NCBI GenBank assembly: GCA_022925895.1
Contig: JAKSYS010000131.1
Location: forward strand, 1-64,000
Origin: Fragilaria crotonensis
Lineage: Eukaryota; Bacillariophyta; Fragilariophyceae; Fragilariales; Fragilariaceae
DNA: 64,000 nt
Reading direction: 5' to 3'
Shown: positions 52,484-63,097 of the stretch, in pieces
Layout of the letters: each line of letters begins with the position of its first letter
How positions within the stretch are numbered: position 1 is the first letter of the stretch
The notes under the pieces: generated by a model
Database searches by the model: none
What the model saw: only the letters and a program-made list of their open reading frames with translations
Told to the model about the DNA's origin: nothing
Position numbers and translations under genes: made by a program

Positions 52484-53945
52484 ATGGCGAATTGGGGCAG
52501 TGCCGACGACGTTTTTGCAAGGAATCACGACGTTGCTCCTGGAGCATTTCACGTACGCTCATCTCGCAACACTGCCACAAGTCGGACCTTCAGGTCTCCA
52601 ATACGTCCGTATGTTTCGCCCGGAGAGTTTGCGGATGAAGAATCTAAGGTTGACGATGAAGTACCCAGCTCCGTAGCTGCTGGAAGTGATTTGTATACTG
52701 TGGAAGCACAACGGGTTCCCGATGGCAATGAAGATGGAACGGTTATGGTTGTTGTCGAGGCCCGCTTCGTCAGCAGAATGAAATGGTACCAACGTCGATG
52801 GATTATTGCTGCACTTGCCTGTGGTTTTGTTGGTGCGGTGGTTGTTATTGTTGTCCTCGTCGTTCGACCCCCATCTGCGGCTTCTACCAGTTCTTCATTT
52901 ACGTCCCCTCCCACCGTCCCAATTACAGGCGCGCCCTCAACCCCGGAACTAACAGCGGCGCCCCCCACTCCGGTTCCATCTGAAGACGCGCCTTCCACCC
53001 CCGAACCAACCACGGCGCCTCCAACCACGGCCCCAATTACAACGGCGCCCGCAACTCCCGATCCAACACGGCCGCCCCCCACGTTCGCTCCACTTGCGCC
53101 CATAACACCTACCCTAAAACCAATCAGCACGGCGCAACCCACACAGGCACCAACTATGAGAAGGCCCACCACCACCTCGAAACCGACTTCCTTGACGCCG
53201 GTAGCAATCGCCTGCAGCTTTCTTTCCATTCCAAATGTGACAAAGTGTCGATCGACATTAGTGTTCGACTCTTACAATAACGGCGACTTAGAGAATCGCA
53301 AGATACCAACTGGTTCCACTATTCCCAGTGAGATCGGACACTTGACGCAGTTGACGTTTTTGGAATTCTTCAACAATTCCTTGACTTCTGCAATCCCCAG
53401 TGAAATCGGACTCCTGACGCAGTTGACGGAATTGTCGTTCCACATGAATTCGTTGACTTCGACGATTCCCACTGAGATTGGACGCTTGACACAGTTGACG
53501 ATTTTGTCTTTCTCCGCCAATTCGTTGACTTTCACGATTCCCAGTGAGATCGGACTCTTGTCAAGATTGGTGGGTTTGTCGTTCTGGGTCAATTCTTTCA
53601 CTTCGACAATTCCCAGTGAGATCGGACTCTTGACACAATTGACGATCTTGGATTTCGGGAATCAATTCGTTGACTTTCACCATTCCCAGTGAGATTGGAC
53701 TCTTGACACAATTGACGGCGTTGGATTTCTCCTACAATGCATTGACATCCACCATTCCCAGTGAGATTGGCCTCTTGACAAAATTGACGTGGGTGGGTTT
53801 CGCCAGCAATCAGTTGAAGGGGACAATTCCGTCATCCCTCTGCTCACTCCCATTACTCTACTCCTCTATCTTCATCGACTGTGGTGAAATCACATGTGCT
53901 TCAGGTTGTTGTAAGGATGGTTTTACTGATTCTTCCTGTGGCTAA
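52484..53945 (+). pseudogene. LRR single-pass membrane protein C, one frameshift
   Basis: Start at 52484 (MANWGSADDVFARNHDVAPG). Compared with copy F about 100 residues of the N-tail are missing between DDV and NHDVAPGAF. Membrane helix WIIAALACGFVGAVVVIVVL after MKWYQRR, a long Pro/Thr stalk of about 125 residues with repeated APSTPE/TTAPPTTAP units, Cys cap ACSFLSIPNVTKC, then seven LRRs and C-cap with CGEITCASGCC, ending SSCG at 53943-53945. In the fifth LRR (about 53,655-53,668, GGGAATCAATTCG) a net one-base shift breaks the frame. Without that break the protein would be about 485 residues. A sequencing error cannot be excluded, as the rest is clean. Confidence 0.8.
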
Positions 53946-54780
53946 AGTGAAAGAATGAATGGATGAAGGCAGCAAGGAAAAAGCACAGGAGACGGGTCGT
54001 GTTAGCGGATATTCAAGTACAATAGTTTGACTTTTATTTTAGGGGTCGGAAGCAAGGAATGGATGGGATCTCAGTCGGATGGATATTGGCGGCGGGCGGT
54101 GGAGGTGTGATATGGGATTCGTATTTGATGTGTGGAGAGTTGAGAGAGTGAATCGGATGGGTATTAGTTCATTGTTCATTGTACCTGGTACTACAGTACT
54201 GCATATTTCTATGAATGAATTGGTCTGTCACGTCTCGTACTCTAGTACAAGTACCGGTACTCCTGAGTTCATTGTCCTGCCTTCACGAAGAAATGCTTAT
54301 GGTTGCCTTACTATGGTACAGTGCCAGTACTAGTAGGCTTGCCAGAGCCGATGCACTCTCTCTTTCCCTTCCAGTGCTCACGTGTGTCGACAGTCGTGGT
54401 TCATTGACGTTGACCTGCTTGCAATAATATCGACACATCGATGATTATGTGGCGATCCAAGATGCCTCCCGTGTCACGTGTTCAGTGGTACAAAATGCAG
54501 AATCTTCCGATAGAACCATTGGCCATTCGTACTTCATGAATTGGGGTCCTGGCGAGTGCTGCCAACTGGCTGCGTAAGGTTCTTCTTAGTGGTGGCGTCT
54601 TCCCCCCTTGTTGAATTTGTCCTTTCTCTAATTCTCAATATTACATTCCACGACCTTCCTGTCTGGCACCGCCATGGTATAGGTAGAGAAGATGGTGTTG
54701 ATGAGAAGATCAAAGGACAACAGTTTCCTTTCTCCCCTGGCTACTGACTACGAGCTGTGAGATCTAACCCGATGATATCG
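53946..54780. other. 3' flank of LRR gene C and intergenic sequence
   Basis: 53946-54170 is the conserved LRR 3' flank. After 54170 nothing recognisable; small frames only. Confidence 0.5.
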
Positions 54781-55260
54781 TGGTGGTTGAATACAAAAAT
54801 CGACTTGTATCATGCCTGCCCGCATATGCCATTTTGGAATTGATTGCACATCTGCTGCCTGTCAAACTTGTTGTTGTTGAGGACTGTAGATCGGGCAACC
54901 GAATGTGTGGAAAATGTCTCAGTACTCGTCGATTCAGGTTCGTCATACATTGTAAACGGGCAGATGGTTGGAGAGACAACCTGTCTCTTGTTTGATTTTT
55001 GCTTGGAGACGAGGACCTTTTGTTTGCCGCCTTTTGCGCATGGTAATTTAATGCGGATGATGGTCTTGTCAGGTAGGTTCTTTGTGATTGCCTTGAGACA
55101 CTGTGTGTTGGCCTTCATGACCATTGTCGTTGCTTATTGCTCGTTCTGTAGTAGATCACGGAATTCGTTTTGTTCAGCTATCACATTGTTTGAAAAATGG
55201 GCGTCGACTATATCTGATGCTTCGACGGTGTCTCGCATCTGATTGACGAAACACATTGTC
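54781..55260 (-). pseudogene. Fragment of an unidentified coding sequence
   Basis: On the minus strand QMRDTVEASDIVDAHFSNNV and, after a stop, MVMKANTQCLKAITKNLPDK, TIIRIKLPCAKGGKQKVLVS, VVSPTICPFTMYDEPESTST, FDRQQMCNQFQNGICGQA. The codon pattern looks like old coding DNA, and the final C-x-F-x-N-G-x-C could be part of a zinc motif, but I do not recognise the family. It may be a transposon relic. Confidence 0.3.
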
Positions 55261-55550
55261 TGCATCGAATTCTTCCGTGGAGTAGCGTGTTATGGTGTTA
55301 TGGTGACTCCCCCTTGCATGCTTCGCAGTTTCGACGTCACGAAGGTTTTCTTTACCCTCGAGCTTTTCTGTCGATTTCGAAAAAGGTGCATGTACTATGA
55401 AAGGCGACTACATGTGGTGATCGAGGAATACTGTTGCGTGTTGCTGCATACCAGAAACCGATGGATTGTCGGTACAGGCATGCCCTTGATGATGTGACCG
55501 ATCCATCCTTGTCCTGGGACAGGATAATGGATATCATGTTTGGTGACGGG

Positions 55551-55574
55551 ACACATACACACACACACACACAC
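55551..55574. repeat. (AC)n microsatellite
   Basis: CA dinucleotide tract with one interruption (ACACATACACAC...). Confidence 0.9.
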
Positions 55575-56690
55575 ATGAACCTGCTTGGTATCATTTCTTG
55601 ATCGCCGTGACCGGTTCCGATGGGTTTTGCTCGCCTGCCGTACTAGATCCAGGCCGAACACTGTGTTACTACTTTTCGCGACAATCCACCAATCTTGACT
55701 CTTGACGGAAAAGGTTTCAGCCTTGACCATGCACTGGATCCTCTATTAAAAGGGGGACATGCCCAAGAGATGGCGTCAATGTGCCAGATTATCATTTCTT
55801 CAGCGTGGGTTGCATCGAAGGTGCCCCTTACAATGGATGCAGCGTCGGTGTGTAATAGTGGTCTCCTCTTTTGTGCAGGATTGAGGAATCAATCCATGCT
55901 GCATGAAGTGCAATTGGAACAGTAGTCATCGCCTGGTCGGTGGAACGTTGAATAGTTACATACACGAACAAAACATATTCGAAACCCAAGTTGTCATCAC
56001 TTCGATCAATAGTATTATAGGTATACAAATAACAAAAACCAGAAAACGCATGCTGTCATGAGGCAATAAATGACTCCACAGTAGGGAGAAGAAGCCCTAT
56101 AGCACCAAGGACATCCTGGCAACTGACGGAGTGATGATCGTATACTTCACTCAAAACGTTCATGAGCCCTTAGAATCGCGACAATAGCCCTCTTCGTATA
56201 CCGCGACTAGTACCTCTTCCTTCTTTGAAACAGCATTGTTCCAGGAAGGATGCGATTGGCACTAGGTAAGCGGTAATTCAATCTCTGCTTGGGTCTTTCA
56301 ACTCCACATGGATCTCAACTTGAACTCTTTGTGAATAAAGTTGTCGATCATGTAATTTGTATCTGATAATCGTCGGACCCCGACTCCGGTCAGTTTCGAT
56401 CCTTGAGTTTGCCATTGACTCATCACCCACTCCAACGGATTTAGACGTCTTCCTGAGGGCTCGACTGCAGTTCGTCGAATCTCGGTGGTTGAGTCTTTTG
56501 AAGCAAGCGCAATCCAAAGAGTGAATAAGGTCGAATCTTCTGACGGTTCGGCTTGCAAGAGTTGGCGGGCGATCTGGCGAGGACACGAATACATCTACAG
56601 TATGACTGTACCAGGTACCATTCGTTACATTGTTACATAAGATGTCTGTAGACTCGATAGGTTATGGAGCGTCCCCCTATACTTTAGTAC
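55575..56690. other. Intergenic region between LRR units C and D
   Basis: 55780-56080 is the counterpart of 50690-50990, and 56300-56490 of 51300-51470. Minus-strand frames (for example 55395-55730, SVKSQDWWIVAKSSNTV) are short and interrupted. No gene supported. Confidence 0.45.
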
Positions 56691-57104
56691 CCGTATAACG
56701 AATCAATGGTATTCCCGAATCATTTTTTTCTAAATCGAATCTGCCGAGCCTTCATTGTTCGCCGCACACCCATACGCCCATACACATGTCAGCTCACCGC
56801 TCTCGTCATACTCTGGTAGTGTTGTTCAGGAAGATATTAAGAGCTCCGAGGTTGTAAGTACTCTAGGAGTGCATCACACGTTTGAGAACACAAACAGTTA
56901 CTATTCTTGACCTCATCAGCTCTCAGGCAGGACGAAACGAGAAAAAGAGTGGTATATTGTTTGGATACTTTGTAGGAGAGCTCAGAGTATTTCCGGTAGT
57001 CTGTCGCAGTAGATCTGATTAAAAAGCTTGGAAACAGCGCTAACTTTTCTACTACAGTACTCCGATACGCCAGCACAAGCACCAGTATCGAAATCTTGTT
57101 TCGG
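56690..57104 (+). promoter_or_regulatory. 5' flank of LRR gene D
   Basis: Contiguous version of the flank that LINE4 interrupts in copy B: TTCATTGTTCGCCGCACACC, AAGAGCTCCGAGGTTGTAAG, GCATCACACGTTTGAGAACA, TTGACCTCATCAGCTCTCAG, GGAGAGCTCAGAGTATTTCC, GGTAGTCTGTCGCAGTAGAT. Start context TTGTTTCGGATGG. Confidence 0.55.
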
Positions 57105-58513
57105 ATGGAGAATCGTGGCAGTACCGACGACGTTGTTGACGTTGTCAGGGACTCTTCGCTTGATGCCGAGGCCCAACACCTCACACCATGGTATCAACGT
57201 CGTTGGATTGTTATTGGTCTTGCCTTGCTTGCGTGCGGTCTTGTTGTTGTGGTGGTTGTCCTCGTCGTTCGACAGCCATCTGCATCTAGCAGTTCTTCAT
57301 TGACGTCTCCTCCCACGGTCCAAATTACAGGCGCGCCCTCCACTCCGGAAGTAGCAAAGGTGCCCCCCACTCCGGTTCCATCTGAAGACGCGCCTTCCAC
57401 CCCCGAGCCAACAACGGCGCCTCCAACCACGGCCCCATCCCCAGAGCCAATTACAGATGCGCCCATATTTCAACCAATTATTGTCCCAGTTTCGCTAGCG
57501 TCCCCGACGCCGAAACCAATCAGCACGACCACCTCGAATCCGATCTCCTCCTTGACGCCGGAAGCAATTGCCTGCAATTTTCTTGCAATTTCCGAACATG
57601 ACGAAGTGTCGATCGACATTGAGGTTTGACTCTAGAAATAATGCAAACGACAAAACGACTGGTTCCACCATTCCCAGTGACATCGGTCTCTTGACTCAGT
57701 TGACGTATTTGGATATCTCAAGAAATGCATTGACTTCCAAAATTCCGAGTGAGATTGGACTCTTGACAAAATTGACGTTGTTGTGGGTCTCCAGCAATCA
57801 GTTGACTTCCACAATTCCTAGCGAGATCGGACTCTTGACAAAGTTGACGGAGTTGGATTTCAGCGGCAATTTTTTGACTTCCTTTATTCCCAGTGAGATC
57901 GGACGCTTGGCACAGTTGATGGCATTGGATTTCTCCGACAACAGATCATTGAATTCCACAATTCCCAGTGAAATCAGACTCTTGACGAAGTTGACGTGGT
58001 TGGATTTCTACAAGAATGCGTTGATTTCCACCATTCCGAGTGAGATTGGACTCTTGACACAATTGCAATTGTTGGATTTCTATGGCAATTCGTTGACTTC
58101 CACCATTCCCACTGACATCGGTCTCTTGACGCAGTTGACGTATTTGGACTTCTACAACAATTTGTTGACTTCCGCAATTCCCAGTGAGATTGGACATTTG
58201 ACGCAGTTGACGGTGTTGTCTTTCAGCTACAATGCGTTGACTTCCACAATTCCCAGTGAGATTGGTCTCTCGACGCAGTTGACCTGGGTGAATTTCATGA
58301 GCAATTCATTGACATCGGCTATTCCCAGTGAAATCGGACTCTTGACACAGTTGACATACTTGTCTTTCTCCAACAATACATTGACTGGGACAATTCCGTC
58401 GTCCCTCTGCTCACTCCCTTCTCTCTACGGGGGGGGGGAATATCTGGATTGACTGTGGTGAGATCGCATGTGCTTCAGGTTGTTGCTGGGATCCTTTATC
58501 ATTCTGTGGCTAA
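57105..58513 (+). pseudogene. LRR single-pass membrane protein D, ten LRRs, two homopolymer frameshifts
   Basis: Start 57105 (MENRGSTDDVVDVVRDSSLD). The Ser-rich tail is almost gone: WYQRRW follows after about 30 residues. Helix IVIGLALLACGLVVVVVVLV, then a stalk with PTPVPSEDAPSTPEP and TTAPPTTAPSPEP. In the Cys cap an extra T (run at 57589-57591) shifts the frame: ACNFLA...PNMTKCRSTLRF. Ten LRRs follow (57,660-58,400), the largest number in the window, one of them with 25 residues. In the C-cap a run of ten G (58429-58438) puts the end out of frame; nine G would give NIWIDCGEIACASGCC to the stop at 58511-58513. Both breaks are single-base homopolymer changes, so they could also be assembly errors and the gene could be intact. 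Confidence 0.8.
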
Positions 58514-58740
58514 AGTGAACGAATGAATGGATGAAGGCAGCAAGGAAAAAGGCACAGGAGACGGGTCGTGTTTGCGGATGTTCGAGTTTGACTTTTGAGG
58601 GATTGGCGGAAGCATGGAATGGTGGAATCAGTTGGAAGTATTTTGGCGGCGGATGGTGTGATGTGTGATGTGTGATGTGTGATGTGTGATGTGTGATGTG
58701 TGATGGCATTCGTGTTTGTGTGGAGAGTTGAGAGAGAGAA
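58514..58740 (+). repeat. 3' flank of LRR gene D with heptamer microsatellite
   Basis: Conserved 3' flank. At about 58659-58706 the heptamer GTGATGT is repeated six to seven times; copy B has only two units at the same place (43090-43104), so this tract expands and contracts. Confidence 0.75.
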
Positions 58741-60069
58741 GAATGAAGGATTGGTACACCTTTCACCATCACGTCCGCCCATGAGACAGATGTTGCCTTT
58801 CCGACGATACTGTCCTTGTATACTACCAGTACTGTCGCTCGTGTATTGACTCGTACTTTGCATATATAAAGGCCTGATCGTTTCTCATTCACGAGTTCAC
58901 GAGTACAAGTACCCTGGTAACTACAAGACACTGTCCCTATTGTATGAATACGGCCGTACCGAATCCAGAGGCATTCGACAATCAACAGATTCAAGTCGAA
59001 GACACAACACACTGATCTTTGTGGAAAGTGTCAAGAAAGTTAAATATATGATGACTCTTCAAAGCGTGCGCATCTTTATTTCTGACTGTAGTAGAGTAAG
59101 GGCGTACTCCGGCCTCCCGAGGAGGACCAGGGGTACATATTTGTGGTGGCTGCAATTCAATCCCGAGTTGCGGTCTCTCGTGTGAGTCTACTAGAGTCGA
59201 GAGTAACCCACCGATACACCAATCGCGGTTTTGTTTTTGTTCCTTCATATGGTTGTCTGCGACACGAGTATCGACTCCGCCTATACCTCGCACCCATTCC
59301 AATGGCTTTCCGCGGAGGAGTGATAATTAGCAAGTCGACGGGGCTGCTCTGTGCGTGATGCATCAGGAGGCGGAGTTGTCGTCGACATGAATCGGCATGG
59401 AGTTGCCGCTATGATGAAGCTGGTGATCAATGGCAACGGTGCGATGTCATCAGTCGGTACTGCATCGAGAGTGTGTGTGGTGCGAGTGCGAGGATCCCGT
59501 GCTTGGCGACAAGAGTCGATTTCGGAGCTGCGGTAAAAGTGGTACGCAACTCTGCGCTGGTGCTTGTCCGATAGGGCTGATAGCCAAGGGCCCAAGATTC
59601 GTCCCACTACCTGCTTGAGCTATTCGTCGATCTGGGCGTATAGTTCACGTGTCGGTTGAGGTGGCTGGAGCAGGTATTCGAAAGGGTGTGTGACCTGCCT
59701 TCCGCCTCCAGGTGGTTACGCACGTCGCAGAGTAGTGTGGCGAGGAGCGAAGAGTGATAGCACGAATTCGGAGATGAATATGTACCAATATGCACGTCCG
59801 ACTCAGCATTGTGAGTGGCCAAAAGCAGTACCTTGGTCTGCCTCCATATTGTTCGTCGTCAGTCAAGGTCGACTCGTAGCCATGAACCATGATCGAGTGC
59901 AAATACTACCTGAGATTGAGTGCTTTGTCGGATTTGGCTGGGTGGTGATATTCCCTTCGAATCCTGGCGACACTTGAATGGATAACCCATGACCCTTTTC
60001 CATTACTGTGCCCGCCTCAAAAGTGATACTCCTTCTCGTTAATTTGCTTGCTCTTGCCCTTGGTGCTTT
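58741..60069. other. Intergenic region between LRR units D and E
   Basis: The 59100-59990 stretch is slightly more GC-rich and has overlapping minus-strand frames (59281-59607, 59607-59822, 59645-59902) with coding-like pieces (HLEAEGRSHTLSNTCSSHLN), but none belongs to a family I recognise and they break each other. Possibly an old transposon piece. Confidence 0.35.
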
Positions 60070-60084
60070 CATGTCGATCTGCCG

Positions 60085-61155
60085 ACGACATTGATGACGT
60101 TGTCAAGGATTCTTCACGTGGTGATGGCATTCAGGGAGCATGACTTCGCTGAAAAATGTTTGTTTCATCTGCCAAAAGAAGCATGGTCACGTCATCCGCT
60201 CCGACTGGTTCCTCTCCTTATGCTTCGTACCCGTTGCCATTAGCGTCAAATGTTAATGACAATGACGGTCGTGATGATGTTCATGCTGGTAGAGTCAGTA
60301 GTAATCAAAAATTGGAACATGCAGACAAGCACTGTGCGTGGTAGGAGGTTGTCACGAACAAATGAGAACAGTTTGAACTTCAACTAGAATGAGAACAGTT
60401 TGAACTTGGTTCGAAGAACAAGCAAAAGTACAGCTACTCCAGGAGCTATGGAACGCAGAACAATACATGGAGTGAATCTCATCAAAGGGTCATGTCAAAA
60501 CGAAAGAAACCGAATACATGCAACAACTGCGAACCACACATTTTACCTGGGTTATGAATGATAAACTAGAGATGGCAAGGCCTCCTGTTATTTTTCGGAC
60601 ATTCAGGTCTGCAATGACTTTGCACTCTCACCAAGAATCCAAACCGGAAGATGGAGTATCAAACTCCGCAAAAGCATTTGCCGGTGCGCAAGACCGCGGT
60701 TACGTTGCAGCTGCAAGTGGTTGTATACTTCGGAAGCCCAACGGGTAAGGGATGGAAACGAGGATGGAACGGTGATGGTTACCGAGTCTCAATACGTCAG
60801 AATGAAATGGTACCAACGTCGTTGGATTGTTGTGGGTTTTGCCTGTGGTCTTGTTATCGCAGTGGTTGTAATTGTTGTTCGTTGGCTTCTACCATTCCCA
60901 GTGTGATCGGACTCTTGACACAGTTGACGGCATTGGATTTCTCTTACAATTCGTTGACTTCAACAATTCCCAGTGAGATTGGACTCCTGAAACGGTTGAC
61001 TTGTTTGTCATTCCAGGGCAATGCGGTGAAGGTGACAATTCCGTCATCCCTCTGCTCACTCCCTTCTCTCGTCCCTATCTGGATTAACTGTGGAGGAATC
61101 ACATGTGCTTCAGGTTGTTGTTTGGATGGCTCTGTTTGCTCTTTCTGTAGCTAAG
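60085..61155 (+). pseudogene. LRR membrane protein E, broken fragment
   Basis: N-terminal piece 60070-60345 (codons for ADDIDDVVKDSSRGDGIQGA, then SAKRSMVTSSAPTGSSPYAS) is nearly identical to fragment G, including its stop and the following 200 bp. A middle piece (about 60595-60890) has QESKPEDGVSNSAKAFAG, then VRDGNEDGTVMVTESQYVRM with KWYQRRW and VVGFACGLVIAVVVIVV. It then jumps, with stalk and Cys cap deleted, to two LRRs (IPSVIGLLTQLTALD; IPSEIGLLKRLTCLS) and the C-cap CGGITCASGCC ending at 61154. Multiple frames; not functional. Confidence 0.75.
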
Positions 61156-61229
61156 GCAACGAATGAATGCGCAATGCTTACAATGAACGAATGAATCTAA
61201 AGAAATGAATAGATGAAGGCAGCAAGGCA
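61156..61229 (+). other. 3' flank of LRR fragment E
   Basis: GAATGAATG and GATGAAGGCAGCAAGG repeats as in other LRR 3' flanks. Confidence 0.5.
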
Positions 61230-62142
61230 TTAGTTTGATGTCGGAAATGACTGGTGGGTACAGACCGAGATTTGGCGGCAGATGTGGGATTCTTTAATCT
61301 TTCGGCATGGTCCAGCAATGATTGACAACTGTGGTATGACATTCACGTCAAGAAATATTGATGGCGTGCCAAACTCTTTACCAAGGACGACGACCCAATC
61401 GGAAGTATCCATGATTGTGCTGGTGTCTTTGTCTTCCTTCACTGCATCTTCCGTTATAGGCAGCATTACTTCAGAGACCCTTCCGCCGGCGTACAGCCGG
61501 TTCCTTGTCGCGACGCTCGCGTGTTTGGCTGTGACAAATCTAGCCTTGGATCGGTGCTCATGTTTCCCATTCAGATTGTGCCCCTTCTCATGGTCTTGGC
61601 TCGGAAAGGGAATCCTTTCCACCCAGAGTGTCGTTGGATATGCCATACAATGCAGCTTGTTTCCTATCGATGGGGGGTTCTTATTGTTCGCATCTTTTCT
61701 GGGCCGGGATGGATGTTGTTTTCAGCAACGCCGGAGGGGTGTGAGCAAGTGTGCCATTTGGACCTCATTGGCAGCAGTAGCATTTTGCATTTCGAGATTT
61801 TCCATCATTGAGTGTGTGCCAAGTGGTAGCGGGGCTTGAAATGGACGACCTGATCCATGCGTTGTTGCCGTGGGGCCCACATGCCAGGAGATACTCAAGA
61901 CGCTGCTTGGCGTAGCGACCAATGTCGACGTCAATCACACCGACGAGGACACAAATGAGAATGAGAGTAATCCACGTTTGTAAAAAAGAAACAAAAAAAA
62001 GCTCCTGGAAATCGGAGTCTGTGTAAGCTGAGATTAATGGTACGGCGGCTGATGTTGCATTGTTGTACCTCACTTCCAAGGCAGAGCCTTGTTGGGGTTC
62101 TGAAGTTCTTGGTGGGGGAGGCGGGATGTCGGTTACAGTCAC
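61230..62142 (-). pseudogene. Possible minus-strand gene with one membrane segment, unidentified
   Basis: From 62142: MTVTDIPPPPPRTSEPQQGS, a short tail, then a hydrophobic segment FVSFLQTWITLILICVLVGV at residues about 50-70, open to 61765. A second frame continues from 61934 (ENLEMQNATAANEVQMAHLL), has a stop near 61722 and reads on to 61230 with YPTTLWVERIPFPSQDHEKG, FVTAKHASVATRNRLYAGGR, SEVMLPITEDAVKEDKDTST. An intron or frameshift would be needed to join them. No family recognised. The frames could be chance. Confidence 0.25.
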
Positions 62143-63097
62143 ATGACTTGTGGCGACAGTAGTTTTATGAACAGGTCTCGTCTTTGGAGCTTGCCAACGC
62201 TTCTACTTGCTCGTGAGGAAAAAGGAGATTGTGGTGAACAATTCCCGTAGGAGCGACGTTCAATGAACTCGAGCCTTGCTTCAAGTGGCAGATCACACTG
62301 ACATTACAGTAACAACGTCAAGTAAGTCAAAAGTCAAGAAGGATGCCTTTCTGACCAAACAATTCTCCTCACATCATTAACTTGACCGTAACGCAAGTCA
62401 CCCTTTCACTCCATTTTCCTCATGTTGAAGCAAAGCAGAATCGAGAGAAGTGAATCAGTTCGACGATGCATATAATACATAGTGGCCGGCCGAACGAATT
62501 ACGTGTTGTGACGATGGTTGTTTGCGAGACGACGAGACGACCCATTCGGCGAGTGGGCAGTGGACAGCTGACATACTCCGTTCTCGCCGTAGCAATCTGG
62601 TATGTGGTACTACCACATTCCACATACTCGTACCACATACCATACACCACATGTCTGCACAATTCATTCTGTCAAAGGTACGGAGTTCTCCAGTTCAAGT
62701 ATGGTACTAGTACTAGTACTTGAGTACCCGTACGATTCAATTCCTGTGATGCGGATCATTTTTTGTGCGCAACCTGCTTGCCTTCCTTTCACGCAGACAC
62801 AAGCTCTTCGCTCGCATTATGCACTGTGGGAGTACTCCAGAATCCAGAGTGCGAGCGAGGTTGTGAATACACCGCAGCACACTTTGGGGGGGACTGAAAG
62901 AGTCACTATCTTGACCTCATTGTTGTACTCACTTGTCAGCTCCAAGGCATGACGAAGCGAGTATACGAGTTGATACTTGTTTGGATACTCTCGTAGTGCT
63001 CGGAGTGAAGTCAGAGTTGATCTAATTAGAAAACTTGGAGACCAATCGCAATCGCTTCAAGATTTCAACTCGCGTGCGTACTACAGTCTTGTTCCGA
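62143..63097 (+). promoter_or_regulatory. 5' flank of LRR gene F
   Basis: 62290-62510 holds the distal block shared with 21480-22020 and 51490-51730. The proximal part has TTGACCTCATTGTTGTACTC, GAGTTGATCTAATTAGAAAA, CTTGGAGACCAATCGCAATC and TTCAACTCGCGTGCGTAC; here the E-box of A and C reads CGCGTG. Start context GTTCCGAATGG. Confidence 0.5.

Noticed and set aside
55395-55730. SVKSQDWWIVAKSSNTV resembled the WW motif of Brr2/ASCC3 helicase Sec63 domains.
   Set aside because: Only about 15 residues fit, the frame is then a translated (AC)n repeat, and no other helicase motif is near.
57632-58197. Minus-strand frames with regular RVQSHWEWW-like repeats.
   Set aside because: Reverse reading of the periodic LRR codons in gene D; similar shadows appear opposite every LRR copy.
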